A DNA stretch of 64,000 nt from RHKX01 sp963823565 (GCA_963823565.1 CAWGLR010000003.1:682001-746000); one strand, 5' to 3'. Numbered from the stretch's first letter, positions 1 through 8,288 are shown. Numbers and translations are program-made. The notes: generated from the sequence alone by a model not told the origin.

Positions 1-762
1 GCGAGGCCAGATCGCGACCTCGTGGATGCCGTGGCGCTCGTGCCGGGCGACCTCGTAGAGGCCGGGGGAGTGGACGTCGATCGGCGGCGCGGGCTCGTCG
101 TCGACGCGGATCTCGAGCGTCCCCTCGCCGCTGAGCGCGACCCAGGCGCCGCCGCCGGCGTACTCGACCTCGAGCGGCTCGCCCTCCGCGCCGCGCCAGG
201 AACGGTCGTGGGCGCCGCCGGGGAAGACCTCCTCGCTGGGGCGCTCGATCCGCGGCGGCTTGCCGCCGGGCGCCGGCGGGAGCAGGCTGGGCGGCGGCTC
301 ACCCTCCTCGGGGGCCAGCTCGGCGCGCAACTCGGCCTCGGTCTCGTGGTAGGCGCCCTCGCCGAAGTGCGCCCAGCGCAGCGTCCCGCCGCGCCGCCAG
401 AGGAAGGTCGAGGGCCAGCCCTCGCAACCGTAGGCATGCCAGATCCGGTGCCGGGAGTCGTTGGCGACCGCGTAGGGGACGTCGAGGCGCGCGAGCGCGG
501 CGGCGAGGTCCTCGTCGGAGCGAGCGAGGTCGTTGCGGGGCGAGTGGACGCCGAGGACGGTCAGCCCGCGCTCGCCGAAGCCGCGGTGGAGACCCGCCAC
601 GAAGGGCAGCGTGCGGACGCTGCTGAGCTCGCCGACCTCGAAGAAGTGGACGAGCAGGGGGCCGCGCGCCGTGACCCGCTCGCTGACCGGCTCGGGGCCG
701 CCGATCCAGGAGATTCCCGGCGGAAACGGCGGCAGCGGGATGTTGGGGCGAGCGGGGCGCAC
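1..762 (-). CDS. Redoxin-like (TlpA/AhpC-TSA fold) protein lacking CxxC, 3' end cut off
   Basis: About 254 residues are visible; the C-terminus lies beyond the left edge. The fold is read from HFFEVGELSSVRTLP (residues 39-53), where TlpA/DipZ-type redoxins have W-x-CxxC, and from GWPSTFLW (115-122), which supplies the expected cis-proline loop. The two redox cysteines are absent (ELSS replaces them); the only visible Cys is residue 113. A second beta-rich segment from about residue 170 (PPRIERPSEEVFPGG onward) resembles the carbohydrate-binding-like tail found after the redoxin domain of DipZ proteins. No signal peptide is seen, so location is unclear. I start it at GTG 762, the only good in-frame start before the conserved region. 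It diverges from the diiron-oxidase-like gene at 833. Confidence 0.7.
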   Translation of the reverse strand, partial: MRPARPNIPLPPFPPGISWIGGPEPVSERVTARGPLLVHFFEVGELSSVRTLPFVAGLHRGFGERGLTVLGVHSPRNDLARSDEDLAAALARLDVPYAVANDSRHRIWHAYGCEGWPSTFLWRRGGTLRWAHFGEGAYHETEAELRAELAPEEGEPPPSLLPPAPGGKPPRIERPSEEVFPGGAHDRSWRGAEGEPLEVEYAGGGAWVALSGEGTLEIRVDDEPAPPIDVHSPGLYEVARHERHGIHEVAIWPR

Positions 763-832
763 GCGGCGCGCGAGTCTGGCAGACGTGCGGTCGGATAGGC
801 TCGCGTCCCGCCGCCGAACACAGGAGAACGCC

Positions 833-1465
833 ATGAGGCTCGAGTCGACCACCGCTTCCGTCTGGGACCGCATCGAGGAGGCGCGCAGCCGCCACGACGT
901 GCTCCAGCATCCCTTCTACGCGCGCTGGTCGGCCGGGGAGCTGTCGCCCGAGGAGCTCGCCGACTACTCCGGCCAGTACCGCCATGCGGTGGTCGCGATC
1001 GCCGATGCGTCCGACGTCGCCGCCGCGGCCCTGCCCGACCGCCCCGAGCTCGCCGCTCACGCGGCCGAGGAGCGCGACCACGTCGCCCTCTGGGACGGCT
1101 TCGTCGAGGCGGTCGGCGGCAGCCCCGAGGCACCCGCGCGGCGCGAGACGCGCGACTGCGTCGGGGTCTGGACCGACCGCGACGGGGCCCTGAGCGCGCT
1201 CGCCCGCCTCTACGCGATCGAGAGCGGCCAGCCGGCGATCTCGGAGACGAAGCTCGAGGGCCTCACCGAGCACTACGGCGTCGCCGACGGCGCCGGCACC
1301 CGCTACTTCACGGTCCACCGCGGTCGCGACGTCGAGCACGCCGCCGAGGGGCGTGCCCTGCTCGAGGAGCTGATCGAGACGCCGGCGGACGAGGACGCGG
1401 TGGTCGCCGCCGCCGAGGAGGCGTTCGCGGCCAACTGGCGCCTGCTCGACGGCGTCTCCCGCTGA
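833..1465 (+). CDS. Heme-oxygenase-like diiron oxidase (PqqC/CADD-type iron-containing redox enzyme)
   Basis: A 210-residue all-helical protein of the TenA/PqqC/CADD superfamily. Likely metal ligands by motif and spacing: His83 (in HVALWDGF), Glu130 (in YAIESG), and His162, Asp166 and His169 (HxxxDxxH). Lys140 lies 10 residues after Glu130 and Tyr158 lies 4 before His162, the same spacings as Lys152/Glu142 and Tyr170/His174 of Chlamydia CADD, an enzyme that makes p-aminobenzoate from its own side chains. The first acidic ligand is ambiguous (His76, Glu79 or Glu80). The ATG is preceded by AGGAG at 822-826. It leads a co-directional group that includes a cupredoxin-like protein. Family assignment is firm; the reaction is not known. 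Confidence 0.8.
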   Translation: MRLESTTASVWDRIEEARSRHDVLQHPFYARWSAGELSPEELADYSGQYRHAVVAIADASDVAAAALPDRPELAAHAAEERDHVALWDGFVEAVGGSPEAPARRETRDCVGVWTDRDGALSALARLYAIESGQPAISETKLEGLTEHYGVADGAGTRYFTVHRGRDVEHAAEGRALLEELIETPADEDAVVAAAEEAFAANWRLLDGVSR

Positions 1466-1524
1466 GCCGAAAGGCGCTGCGCCCGGAGGGGCTCCGGGGT
1501 CGATCATCTAGCCTGGGTGCGGCA

Positions 1525-1686
1525 ATGAGCCGCACGGATCGCGCGATCGGCGTCGTGCTCGGCATCCTCGTCGGGCTCGTCGCCCTCATCCTGTTCGTAT
1601 TCCTCGGCTCGAGCGGGTCGATCGACGCCCCCTCGCTCGACGAGCGGCCGGCGCAGTCCCAGCCGGCACAGGGCGGGCAGCGATGA
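1525..1686 (+). CDS. Small single-pass membrane protein
   Basis: A 53-residue protein with a short charged N-terminus (MSRTDR), one hydrophobic helix (about residues 8-28) and a polar Pro/Gln-rich tail. Its stop overlaps the next ATG (ATGA at 1683-1686), so the two are probably translated together. A TAGCCT hexamer at 1509-1514 lies 10 bases before the ATG with no clear ribosome binding site, suggesting a leaderless start. Function unknown; it may be a small partner of the neighbouring membrane proteins. Confidence 0.65.
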   Translation: MSRTDRAIGVVLGILVGLVALILFVFLGSSGSIDAPSLDERPAQSQPAQGGQR

Positions 1687-2237
1687 ACGTCCGCTCCGCC
1701 CGCGTCGCGGCGGTCCTGATGCCGGGGGCGCTGCTGCTCCACCAGCTCGCGTACGCGCTGGCGGGAGCCGGCCTCGTCGGCGCCCATCACTACCTCGAGG
1801 TGCTCGCGCCGCTGGCGGTGGCCGGGGCCGCGTCGCTGGGCCTCGGCTCCCTGCTCCCGGCCGCCCTCGGACGGCACGACGACGGCCCGCAGCCGTTCCT
1901 GCCGCTGGCGCTCGCAGGCGCCCTCCTCGGCGTCTTCGTCGCCCAGGAGGCGGTCGAGGCGACCTTGCTCGGCGGCGGCGCCGCGGGCTTCGCCGCCTCC
2001 CTCTCGGTCGCCTGGCTGGCGCCGCCGCTGGCGCTGCTGCTCGGCGCGCTCGGCGGCGCTCTGCTCGTCGCCCTCGATCGCGCCGACCGGATCCTCGCCC
2101 GCGCCGCGTCGACGCCGCCCGCCGCGCGGCGCCGCGCTCCCCTCGCCGCCGTCCCCGGCGCGCCTTCACTTCGACCCCTCGCCTGCAGCGGGCTCGGCTT
2201 CGGCTTCGCCCGCCGGCCGCCGCCTCCGCGCGGCTGA
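1683..2237 (+). CDS. Polytopic membrane protein of unknown function
   Basis: A 184-residue protein with about four hydrophobic segments (roughly 8-30, 36-58, 73-92 and 105-130), rich in Ala/Leu/Gly. HQLAYALAGAG and GAHHYLEVL near the N-terminus carry several histidines at the start of membrane segments, which could bind metal or haem, but I see no family motif. The C-terminal 45 residues are basic and proline-rich and probably cytoplasmic. It overlaps the preceding small membrane gene by four bases. Given the cupredoxin-like gene downstream, a role in metal or redox handling at the membrane is possible but is only inference. Confidence 0.7.
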   Translation: MNVRSARVAAVLMPGALLLHQLAYALAGAGLVGAHHYLEVLAPLAVAGAASLGLGSLLPAALGRHDDGPQPFLPLALAGALLGVFVAQEAVEATLLGGGAAGFAASLSVAWLAPPLALLLGALGGALLVALDRADRILARAASTPPAARRRAPLAAVPGAPSLRPLACSGLGFGFARRPPPPRG

Positions 2238-2329
2238 GCAAACGCGAACGCACGGGCTCCGCTCTCACCCGGCGGGAGCCCGCGAGCACGTACCCGCGCC
2301 CGCAACCGGGCGCGAGAAAGGGGTCGAGC

Positions 2330-2770
2330 ATGCAGTCCAACGGAGCACGCGCGCTCGTCGCGCTGGCCGGCATCGCCGTGATCGTCGCGGCCTTCTTCGT
2401 CTTCTCCGGAGGCGACGACTCCGACGACGGCGACACCGGAACGACCGTGGCCACGACCACGACCGGCAAGCAGGGGAACGGAACCGAGCAGCAGCCGGCG
2501 CAGCCGGCAGCCGAGACGATCGAGGTCGCCGGCGGCCAGCCCGCCGACGGCGAGCCGGCCGAGCTCGCCTACTCGCAGGGCGACGAGGTGAACATCGTCG
2601 TCAAGGCCGACGAGGAGAGCGAGTTCCACCTCCACGGCTACGACATCGAGGAGGAGGCGACGCCGGAGAAGCCGGCCGAGTTCCAGTTCACCGCCGACAT
2701 CGAGGGCAAGTTCGAGCTGGAGGACCACCACTCCGAGGCCCTGATCGCCGAGCTGACGGTCAACCCGTGA
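2330..2770 (+). CDS. Membrane-anchored cupredoxin-like protein
   Basis: A 146-residue protein with an N-terminal hydrophobic anchor (about 8-25), a low-complexity Asp/Thr/Gln linker (26-65) and a compact C-terminal beta domain. That domain ends FELEDHHSEALIAELTV and contains EFHLHGYDIEEE. HLHGYD plus a later FxxEDHH is the pattern of small exported cupredoxin-like domains, where His residues contribute to copper binding. No lipobox Cys is seen, so it is probably held by the uncleaved helix. GAAAGGGG at about 2314-2321 is a plausible ribosome binding site. The stop overlaps the next start (GTGA at 2767-2770). The domain call is inferred from pattern, not from a profile search. Confidence 0.7.
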   Translation: MQSNGARALVALAGIAVIVAAFFVFSGGDDSDDGDTGTTVATTTTGKQGNGTEQQPAQPAAETIEVAGGQPADGEPAELAYSQGDEVNIVVKADEESEFHLHGYDIEEEATPEKPAEFQFTADIEGKFELEDHHSEALIAELTVNP

Positions 2771-4248
2771 GCGCCGGGCGTCAGATTCCCGGCGCCCGCC
2801 TCGCCGCGCTCGTCACGGCCGCCGTCCTCGCGACGGCGGTCGTGGCCGGCACGCTCTGGCCGCAGGCGGCGTCGGCCCACGCGCTGATCGGTAAGCAGGA
2901 CCTGCCGCTGCCGGAGTGGCTCTTCATCTACGGGACGCTCGTGATCCTCGTCGTCTCGTTCGTCGGGCTGCTGATCGGCTGGCGCACGCCCCGCTTTCAG
3001 GAGACGGACGAGCGCCCCCTCGACCGCCTCTCGCGCGTGCTCCTCAGCCGGCCGGCGCAGATCCTGGCAGGAGCCGCCGGGGTCGCGCTGCTCGTGCTCG
3101 TCGTCTGGTCCGGGCTCGACGGCACCGAGGCGCCGGATCGCAACTTCTCGCTGACCTTCGTCTTCGTCACCTTCTGGATCGGGCTCGCCGTCTTCAGCGC
3201 GCTGCTCGGCGACGTCTTCCGAGCCCTGAGCCCGTGGCGGGCGATCGGGCGCTTCGTCTCGGCCGTCTTCGCCAAGGTCGCGGGACAGCGCGCGCCCGCC
3301 CCGCTCGCCTATCCCGAGCGGCTCGGCCGCTGGCCGGCGGTGATCGGGCTGCTGGCCTTCCTCTTCCTGTACCTGATCTGGGGGCAGTCGGGCTTCTCCG
3401 CCTCCGGGCTGACGCCGCGCGAGGTCGCGATCGCGACCCTCGTCTACTCCGCCTACACGTTCGTCGCGATGACCCTCTTCGGGGTCGACAAGTGGGTCGA
3501 GCGCGGCGAGACGTTCTCGGTGTACTTCGGCATGTTCTCGACGCTGTCGCCGCTGGCCGCCGAGGACGGGCGGATCGTCCGCCGGCGCTGGCTCTCGGGC
3601 GGCGCGAACTGGTCCGGCCCGGCGGGATCGCTCGCGCTCGTCCTGGTCGCGATCGGCGGCACGACCTTCGACGGCGCCCAGGAGGGGGTGCTGAAGGAGC
3701 CGATCAACACGCTCTTCCAGTCGTTCAACGACGCCGGGATCGAGCCGGTGACCTCGCTGCGGCTGACCAGCCTGATCTACCTCGTCGCCTGCCTGCTGAC
3801 CGTCACCGCGATCTTCTGGGCGGGGATCCTCGGCATGCGGATCGTCGAGCGCAAGCTCTCGGCGCGGCAGCTCGGCAAGGCCTTCGCGCACGCCTTCATC
3901 CCGATCGCGCTCGCCTACATCGTCGCCCACTACTTCAGCTACTTCGTCTACCTCGAGCAGGCTCAGTTCACGTTCCTGCTCTCCGACCCGCTGGGCACGG
4001 GCGCCGACCTGTTCGGCACCGCAGGCTCGGGCATCGACTACGGCGTCATCGACGCCAACACGATCTGGTACGTGCAGGTCGGGGCCCTCGTGTCCGGCCA
4101 CGTGCTCGCGCTGGTGATCGGCCACGACCGCGCGCTGAAGATCTGGGGTAACACCCGCGACGCTTCCTGGTCGCAGGTCTGGATGCTGGTGATGATGATG
4201 TTCTTCAGCGTCCTCGGGCTCGTGCTGCTCTCGCAGGCGAACTCGTGA
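2767..4248 (+). CDS. Large polytopic membrane protein
   Basis: A 493-residue protein with an N-terminal signal-like helix ending in a Ser-Ala-His region (SAHALIGKQDLPLPEW) and about eleven further hydrophobic segments. Notable features are the membrane-embedded IPIALAYIVAHYFSYF (two near-adjacent histidines) and the late VSGHVLALVIGHDRAL. The family is widespread in actinobacteria without a secure function; I recall relatives labelled fenitrothion hydrolase-like, but nothing in the sequence shows a hydrolase active site. GTG 2767 overlaps the cupredoxin stop, so the two are probably co-translated. The histidines and neighbour suggest a metal- or quinone-linked membrane role, as inference only. 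Confidence 0.8.
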   Translation: MSAGRQIPGARLAALVTAAVLATAVVAGTLWPQAASAHALIGKQDLPLPEWLFIYGTLVILVVSFVGLLIGWRTPRFQETDERPLDRLSRVLLSRPAQILAGAAGVALLVLVVWSGLDGTEAPDRNFSLTFVFVTFWIGLAVFSALLGDVFRALSPWRAIGRFVSAVFAKVAGQRAPAPLAYPERLGRWPAVIGLLAFLFLYLIWGQSGFSASGLTPREVAIATLVYSAYTFVAMTLFGVDKWVERGETFSVYFGMFSTLSPLAAEDGRIVRRRWLSGGANWSGPAGSLALVLVAIGGTTFDGAQEGVLKEPINTLFQSFNDAGIEPVTSLRLTSLIYLVACLLTVTAIFWAGILGMRIVERKLSARQLGKAFAHAFIPIALAYIVAHYFSYFVYLEQAQFTFLLSDPLGTGADLFGTAGSGIDYGVIDANTIWYVQVGALVSGHVLALVIGHDRALKIWGNTRDASWSQVWMLVMMMFFSVLGLVLLSQANS

Positions 4249-4258
4249 GGGCCCCCCG

Positions 4259-4417
4259 GTGATCCCGCCGCTCGCCCACGCCGGCCACTGGGTGCTCTAT
4301 CTGGCTCCGGTGGCAGTCGTGCTCGCGGCGGTCGTGGCCGGGGCGATCAGGGAGCGCCGCCGGCAGCGCTCACTCGATGACGACGACGTCGGAGCGCCCG
4401 GCCCGACAGGACGCTGA
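4259..4417 (+). CDS. Small membrane protein at the end of the cupredoxin group
   Basis: A 52-residue protein: a short His-containing N-terminus (VIPPLAHAGHWV), one hydrophobic helix (about 12-30), then RERRRQR and an acidic tail, giving a typical inside-positive single-pass topology. It follows the large membrane gene by 10 bases and shares its direction, so it is likely the last gene of the group. GTG is the only good start. Its last 48 bases overlap the 3' end of the convergent gene at 4370. Confidence 0.6.
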   Translation: MIPPLAHAGHWVLYLAPVAVVLAAVVAGAIRERRRQRSLDDDDVGAPGPTGR

Positions 4418-4714
4418 GCCGGCGCGCTTCGGCTTCGCCCGCGCGTAGTAGGCGCCCGGCTTCAGCGGGTCGGCGGGGATCCGCCAGCGGCCGCGGGCGC
4501 TCGAGCGGTCGCGGCCGATGAGCCGCTTCCCCGACGACGTCTTGCGGATGAGCTGGACGCGGCGCCCGGACTCGCAGGCGCGGGCGCTGCTGCGGATGGC
4601 GCCGTTGAAGGCGGGAACGCGCTCGGAGATCGTCACGGTCGTGCGCGCGGCGCCGGCCGTGGCGGGAGCGACGCCCGCCAGGCAGGCGCAAGCGAGCCCG
4701 ATCAGGACCGTCAG
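4370..4714 (-). CDS. Small exported beta-domain protein, probable CTG start
   Basis: About 114 residues: a clear signal peptide (hydrophobic core LIGLACACLAGVAPATAGA) and a compact beta-rich domain with three Cys, including RACESGRRVQL and SASCRAGRSD. The pattern V-x-L-I-R..GRWRIPAD..PGAYYARA resembles small Ig-like or carboxypeptidase-regulatory-like domains common in exported proteins of this group. There is no ATG, GTG or TTG near the signal peptide. CTG 4714 overlaps the stop of the upstream lipoprotein gene as CTGA, so I use it as the start; the nearest GTG (4813) would add an implausible arginine-rich leader. Function unknown. Confidence 0.6.
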   Translation of the reverse strand: MTVLIGLACACLAGVAPATAGAARTTVTISERVPAFNGAIRSSARACESGRRVQLIRKTSSGKRLIGRDRSSARGRWRIPADPLKPGAYYARAKPKRAGSASCRAGRSDVVVIE

Positions 4715-5145
4715 CCCGCGGATGCGAGCTTTGAGATCGCCGCCGTGAGCAGGGCGCGGTCGGTCGGCTGCAGGTCCTCGACCCTGAGGATGACGTTGGC
4801 TGCGCGGTAACACGAGATTGATGGTGCCCCCTGACAGCGTTCGTATTCGTCCGTCGCCGCCTCGGCGTCGGCGAGGACGAGGAGGGAGGCCGACCCGCTC
4901 GGGGCCGGCTTGGTCCCCTCCCCGGTGGGGGTGGGCGCCGGCTGCGCGATCTTCACCTCGGTGACGTCGACCCCGTTCTCGTTCTGAGCGATCACCGGCC
5001 CGAGCTCGAGCGCCGCGCCGTTGCGGTTCATCTCGGCGACGAACTCGCGGGCGCTGAGCTGCCGCTCCTCCTCGCCGCCGCAGCCCGCGGCGAGCAGCGC
5101 GACGGCGAGCGCACACACCGCGGTGGCACGCCGGGCCGGGCCCAT
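4711..5145 (-). CDS. Lipoprotein of unknown function
   Basis: A 144-residue protein with a type II signal peptide ending in the lipobox LAAGC (Cys about 22), followed by GGEEERQLS. The mature domain contains a Cys pair (YERCQGAPSISCYR) likely to form a disulfide outside the cell. No domain recognised. It lies 6 bases after sufD in the same direction and so may be transcribed with the Suf block, though a role in Fe-S assembly is unlikely for a secreted lipoprotein. Its stop overlaps the start of the small exported protein downstream. Confidence 0.75.
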   Translation of the reverse strand: MGPARRATAVCALAVALLAAGCGGEEERQLSAREFVAEMNRNGAALELGPVIAQNENGVDVTEVKIAQPAPTPTGEGTKPAPSGSASLLVLADAEAATDEYERCQGAPSISCYRAANVILRVEDLQPTDRALLTAAISKLASAG

Positions 5146-5151
5146 CGCCGC

Positions 5152-6447
5152 CTAGCCGCGAAGCAGCTCGTGGAGCCGGGTGTCCAGGGCGCCGGAGAAC
5201 GCGTCGGCGAGGGCGCCGCCGGGAACCCGCTCGACGAGCTCGGCGAGGAACCCCTCGACGATAAGCGCGCTCGACGCATCGCGGTCGAGCCCGCGCGAGT
5301 TGAGGTAGAAGAGCTGATCGGGGTCGATCTGAGCGACCGCGGCGGCGTGCGTGCAGCGGACGTCGTCGGCCTCGATCTGCAGCCCCGGGATCGCGTCCGC
5401 GTGGGCCTTCGACGAGAGCAGCAGGTTGCGGCAGTCCTGGAACGCGTCGGTTCGCTGCGCGCCGCGGTCGACGTTGATCATCCCGCGCCAGACGGCGGTC
5501 GAGCGGCCGGCGAGGACGCCCCGGAAGCTCAGGTCTGAGTTGGTGTCCTCGGCCGCGTGCTCCTGGGTCGTGTCGTAGTCGAGGTGCTGGCGGCCGTTGC
5601 CCGCATAGGCACCGGTGACCTTCGCCGACGCGCCGCGCCCGGCGAGCTTCGTCTCCATCCGGACCTTGCCGCTCGCGGCTCCGAACCCCATCGCGACCCA
5701 CTCCAGCGAGCCGTCGCGCTCGACCTCCGCGCGCTGGGTCGCGAACGCCCAGGAGCGGGCCGAGAGGTCCTGGCCGCAGACGTAGCGCAGCGAGGCGCCG
5801 GGCCCCACGATCAGCTCGGTGACGCCGTTGAACAGCGCCGCGACCTCGTCGTCGGCAGAGACGTAGCGCTCCCAGACCTCGGCCTCGGCGCCCTCCTCGA
5901 GGACGATCAGCGTGCGCCAGTTCAGCGACCGGCCGGCCGCCTGCTGCACCGCGGTCAGCGAGATCGGCGCGTCGGGCCGGGTGCCGGCGGGGACGTAGAT
6001 CAGCGCGCCGCCGCTCCAGCCCGCCTCGTTGATGGCGACGAAGGGGTCGTCGCCGGCGGCGACGATCGTGCCGAAGCGCTCGCCGACGAGCTCGGGGAAG
6101 CGCTCGGCGCCCTCGGCCAGCGGCATCACCACCGGCCCGTCGGGGCGTCCGTTGCCGCTCGAGGCGGAGCCTCCGGGCATCCCCGCGGTGGCGACGCTGC
6201 CGTCCACCTGGGTCAGCCCGGCCGAGCCCTCGGGCACCGCGAGACGGGTGGCGGCGTCGTCGGCGGCCGCGAGGTCGCCCGGCTCCGCCGGCCCGTAGGC
6301 GGCGAGGTCGAGCTTCGACAGGTCGGTGAACTCCCAGCCGCGGGTCTTGGGGCCGGGCAGCGCCAGGCCCTTCGCCGCCTCGATCGCCTTGGCCCGCCGC
6401 TCGACGAGCCAGTCCGGCTCCGCCGTCGCGACGGTGGCCTCAGCCAA
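5152..6447 (-). CDS. sufD: Fe-S cluster assembly protein SufD
   Basis: A 431-residue member of the SufB/SufD family; with SufB and SufC it forms the cytoplasmic scaffold that builds Fe-S clusters. Supporting features are the N-terminal PKTRGWEFTDLSKLDL (family K-x-E-x-W-R/K-T-x-L region), the central beta-helix repeats, and the C-terminal conserved block DDVRCTHAAAVAQIDPDQLFYLNSRGLDR, where Cys and His are the SufD-type conserved residues (quoted here in pieces: DDVRCTHAAA, DQLFYLNSRG). The start overlaps the sufB stop by 8 bases. Length is typical. sufC is not adjacent but lies 6 kb upstream on the same strand. Confidence 0.95.
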   Translation of the reverse strand: MAEATVATAEPDWLVERRAKAIEAAKGLALPGPKTRGWEFTDLSKLDLAAYGPAEPGDLAAADDAATRLAVPEGSAGLTQVDGSVATAGMPGGSASSGNGRPDGPVVMPLAEGAERFPELVGERFGTIVAAGDDPFVAINEAGWSGGALIYVPAGTRPDAPISLTAVQQAAGRSLNWRTLIVLEEGAEAEVWERYVSADDEVAALFNGVTELIVGPGASLRYVCGQDLSARSWAFATQRAEVERDGSLEWVAMGFGAASGKVRMETKLAGRGASAKVTGAYAGNGRQHLDYDTTQEHAAEDTNSDLSFRGVLAGRSTAVWRGMINVDRGAQRTDAFQDCRNLLLSSKAHADAIPGLQIEADDVRCTHAAAVAQIDPDQLFYLNSRGLDRDASSALIVEGFLAELVERVPGGALADAFSGALDTRLHELLRG

Positions 6448-7891
6448 TTGAGCCCTCCATCTGCAGCTCGATCAGCCGGTTGAGCTCGACCGCGTACTCC
6501 ATCGGCAGCTCCTTGACGACCGGCTCGATGAAGCCGTTGACGATCATCTTCGACGCCTCTTCCTCGTCGAGGCCGCGCGACTGCAGGTAGAAGAGCTGCT
6601 CCTCGCCGATCTTCGAGACCGAGGCCTCGTGGCCGACGTTGGCGTCGCTCTCGTCGATGCGGATGGTCGGGTAGGTGTCCGAGCGCGACTCGGGGTCGAG
6701 TAGCAGCGCGTCGCAGACGACCTTCGACTTCGCCTCGGTCGCGCCCTTCGCGACCTCGAGCAGCCCTCGGTAGGTGGACCGGCCGCCGTCCTTGGAGATC
6801 GACTTGGCGAAGATCGACGAGGTCGTCTTCGGCGCCGCGTGGATGATCTTGCCGCCCGCGTCCTGGTGCTGGCCCTTGCCGGCGAAGGCGATCGAGAGGA
6901 TCTCGCCGTGCGCGCGCTCGCCCATCAGGTAGACCGACGGGTACTTCATCGTCACCTTCGAGCCGAGGTTGCAGTCGACCCACTCGACGGTCGCGTCGCG
7001 CTCGGCGATCGCTCGCTTGGTGACCAGGTTGAACACGTTCTGCGACCAGTTCTGGACGGTCGTGTAGCGGATCCGGGCGCCCGGGCGGGCGATCAGCTCG
7101 ACCACGGCGGAGTGCAGCGAGTCGGTCGAGTAGACCGGCGCGGTACAGCCCTCGATGTAATGAACGTCGGAGCCCTCGTCGGCGATGATCAGCGTCCGCT
7201 CGAACTGGCCCATGTTCTCGGTGTTGATCCGGAAGTAGGCCTGCAGCGGCATCTCGACCTTGACGCCCTTGGGGACGTAGACGAACGAGCCGCCCGACCA
7301 AACGGCCGAGTTGAGCGCGGCGAGCATGTTGTCGTTGGCGGGGATGACCGTCGCGAAGTGCTCGCGGACGACGTCCTCGTGCTCGCGCAGCGCCGAGTCC
7401 ATGTCGAGGAACTGGACGCCCTGCTCCTCGAGGTCCTTGCGGACCTGGTGGTAGACGACCTCCGACTCGTACTGGGCGCCGACGCCGGCGAGGAACTGCC
7501 GCTCGGCCTCGGGGATGCCGAGCTTGTCGAACGTGTTCTTGATGTCGTCGGGGACGTCGTCCCAGCTCGTCTCGGCCCGCTCGGACGCGCGGACGAAGTA
7601 GTGGATGTCGTCGAAGTCGATCTGGTTGAGGTTCGCGCCCCACTGCGGCACGGGGCGGGCGAGGAAGTGGTCGAGCGCCTTGAGCCGGAACTCGCGCATC
7701 CACTGGGGCTCGTTCTTGTACTCGGAGATGTCCTCGACGAGCTGGCGGCTCAGCCCCTTCGGCGCCTTGTAGACGTATCCGGTCTCCGGGTCGTTGAAGC
7801 CGAACTTGGCCTTGTAGTCCTGGTTGATGTCCTTGATCGCCTCGCGCTCGGCGACCTTCGGGTCCAGGGTTGCGGTCTCGGGTGGGTTCAT
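6440..7891 (-). CDS. sufB: Fe-S cluster assembly scaffold protein SufB
   Basis: A 483-residue SufB, the subunit of SufBC2D on which the cluster is thought to form. Diagnostic segments: YVPKGVKVEMPLQAYFRIN, HYIEGCTAPVYSTDSLHSA (SufB-specific Cys), WSQNVFNLVTKRA, and the C-terminal ESDANVGHEASVSKIGEEQ followed by LFYLQSRGLDEEEA. It starts one base after the Rieske gene stop and overlaps sufD by 8 bases, so Rieske-sufB-sufD are almost certainly one transcript. Confidence 0.97.
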   Translation of the reverse strand: MNPPETATLDPKVAEREAIKDINQDYKAKFGFNDPETGYVYKAPKGLSRQLVEDISEYKNEPQWMREFRLKALDHFLARPVPQWGANLNQIDFDDIHYFVRASERAETSWDDVPDDIKNTFDKLGIPEAERQFLAGVGAQYESEVVYHQVRKDLEEQGVQFLDMDSALREHEDVVREHFATVIPANDNMLAALNSAVWSGGSFVYVPKGVKVEMPLQAYFRINTENMGQFERTLIIADEGSDVHYIEGCTAPVYSTDSLHSAVVELIARPGARIRYTTVQNWSQNVFNLVTKRAIAERDATVEWVDCNLGSKVTMKYPSVYLMGERAHGEILSIAFAGKGQHQDAGGKIIHAAPKTTSSIFAKSISKDGGRSTYRGLLEVAKGATEAKSKVVCDALLLDPESRSDTYPTIRIDESDANVGHEASVSKIGEEQLFYLQSRGLDEEEASKMIVNGFIEPVVKELPMEYAVELNRLIELQMEGSIG

Positions 7892-7892
7892 G

Positions 7893-8207
7893 TCAGTCGA
7901 CCTCCAGCTTCACTTGCCCGTCCTCGGCACGGACCACGAAGGTCTCGACCGGCGCGAAGGCGGGGAGGGTCTTGGGACGTCCGGATCGCAGGTCGAACAG
8001 CGAACCGTGGCGGGGGCACTCGACGGTGCAGGTGGCGGCATCGAACTCGCCCTCGGCGAGCGGGCCGTCGTCGTGGGAACAGCGATCCTCGATCGCGAGC
8101 AACTCGCCGCCGCAGTTGAAGACGCCGATCTCGATCCCGTCGACCTCGACCAGGCGCATCGCTCCCTCCGGGAGCTCCTCGGTGCTGCATACGGTGTGCT
8201 CTGCCAT
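7893..8207 (-). CDS. Rieske-type [2Fe-2S] ferredoxin of the Suf operon
   Basis: A 104-residue soluble Rieske domain. The two cluster-binding motifs are intact: C-S-H in IEDRCSHDDG and C-x-x-H in VECPRHGSLF, 17-18 residues apart, as in non-haem oxygenase-type (NirD/BphF-like) Rieske ferredoxins. It is the first gene of the Rieske-sufB-sufD block, a common actinobacterial arrangement, and probably acts in electron supply to Fe-S assembly or to an oxygenase; the partner is not shown here. I choose ATG 8207 rather than the in-frame TTG nine codons upstream, because the fold begins directly after it. Confidence 0.9.
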   Translation of the reverse strand: MAEHTVCSTEELPEGAMRLVEVDGIEIGVFNCGGELLAIEDRCSHDDGPLAEGEFDAATCTVECPRHGSLFDLRSGRPKTLPAFAPVETFVVRAEDGQVKLEVD

Positions 8208-8288
8208 CTCGAATCGCGGCGCGGTGAAAGACAATTCCGACGCGCCGAGTCGGATTTTAGCGATGGCCCGGCGTCGCCCGCGGGCGGG

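Noticed and set aside
2638..4125. Long minus-strand open frame (495 codons) opposite the large membrane protein
   Set aside because: Its product is rich in Arg, Glu, Asp and Gly with no fold pattern, whereas the plus strand encodes a coherent multi-helix membrane protein. It is an antisense shadow caused by high GC.
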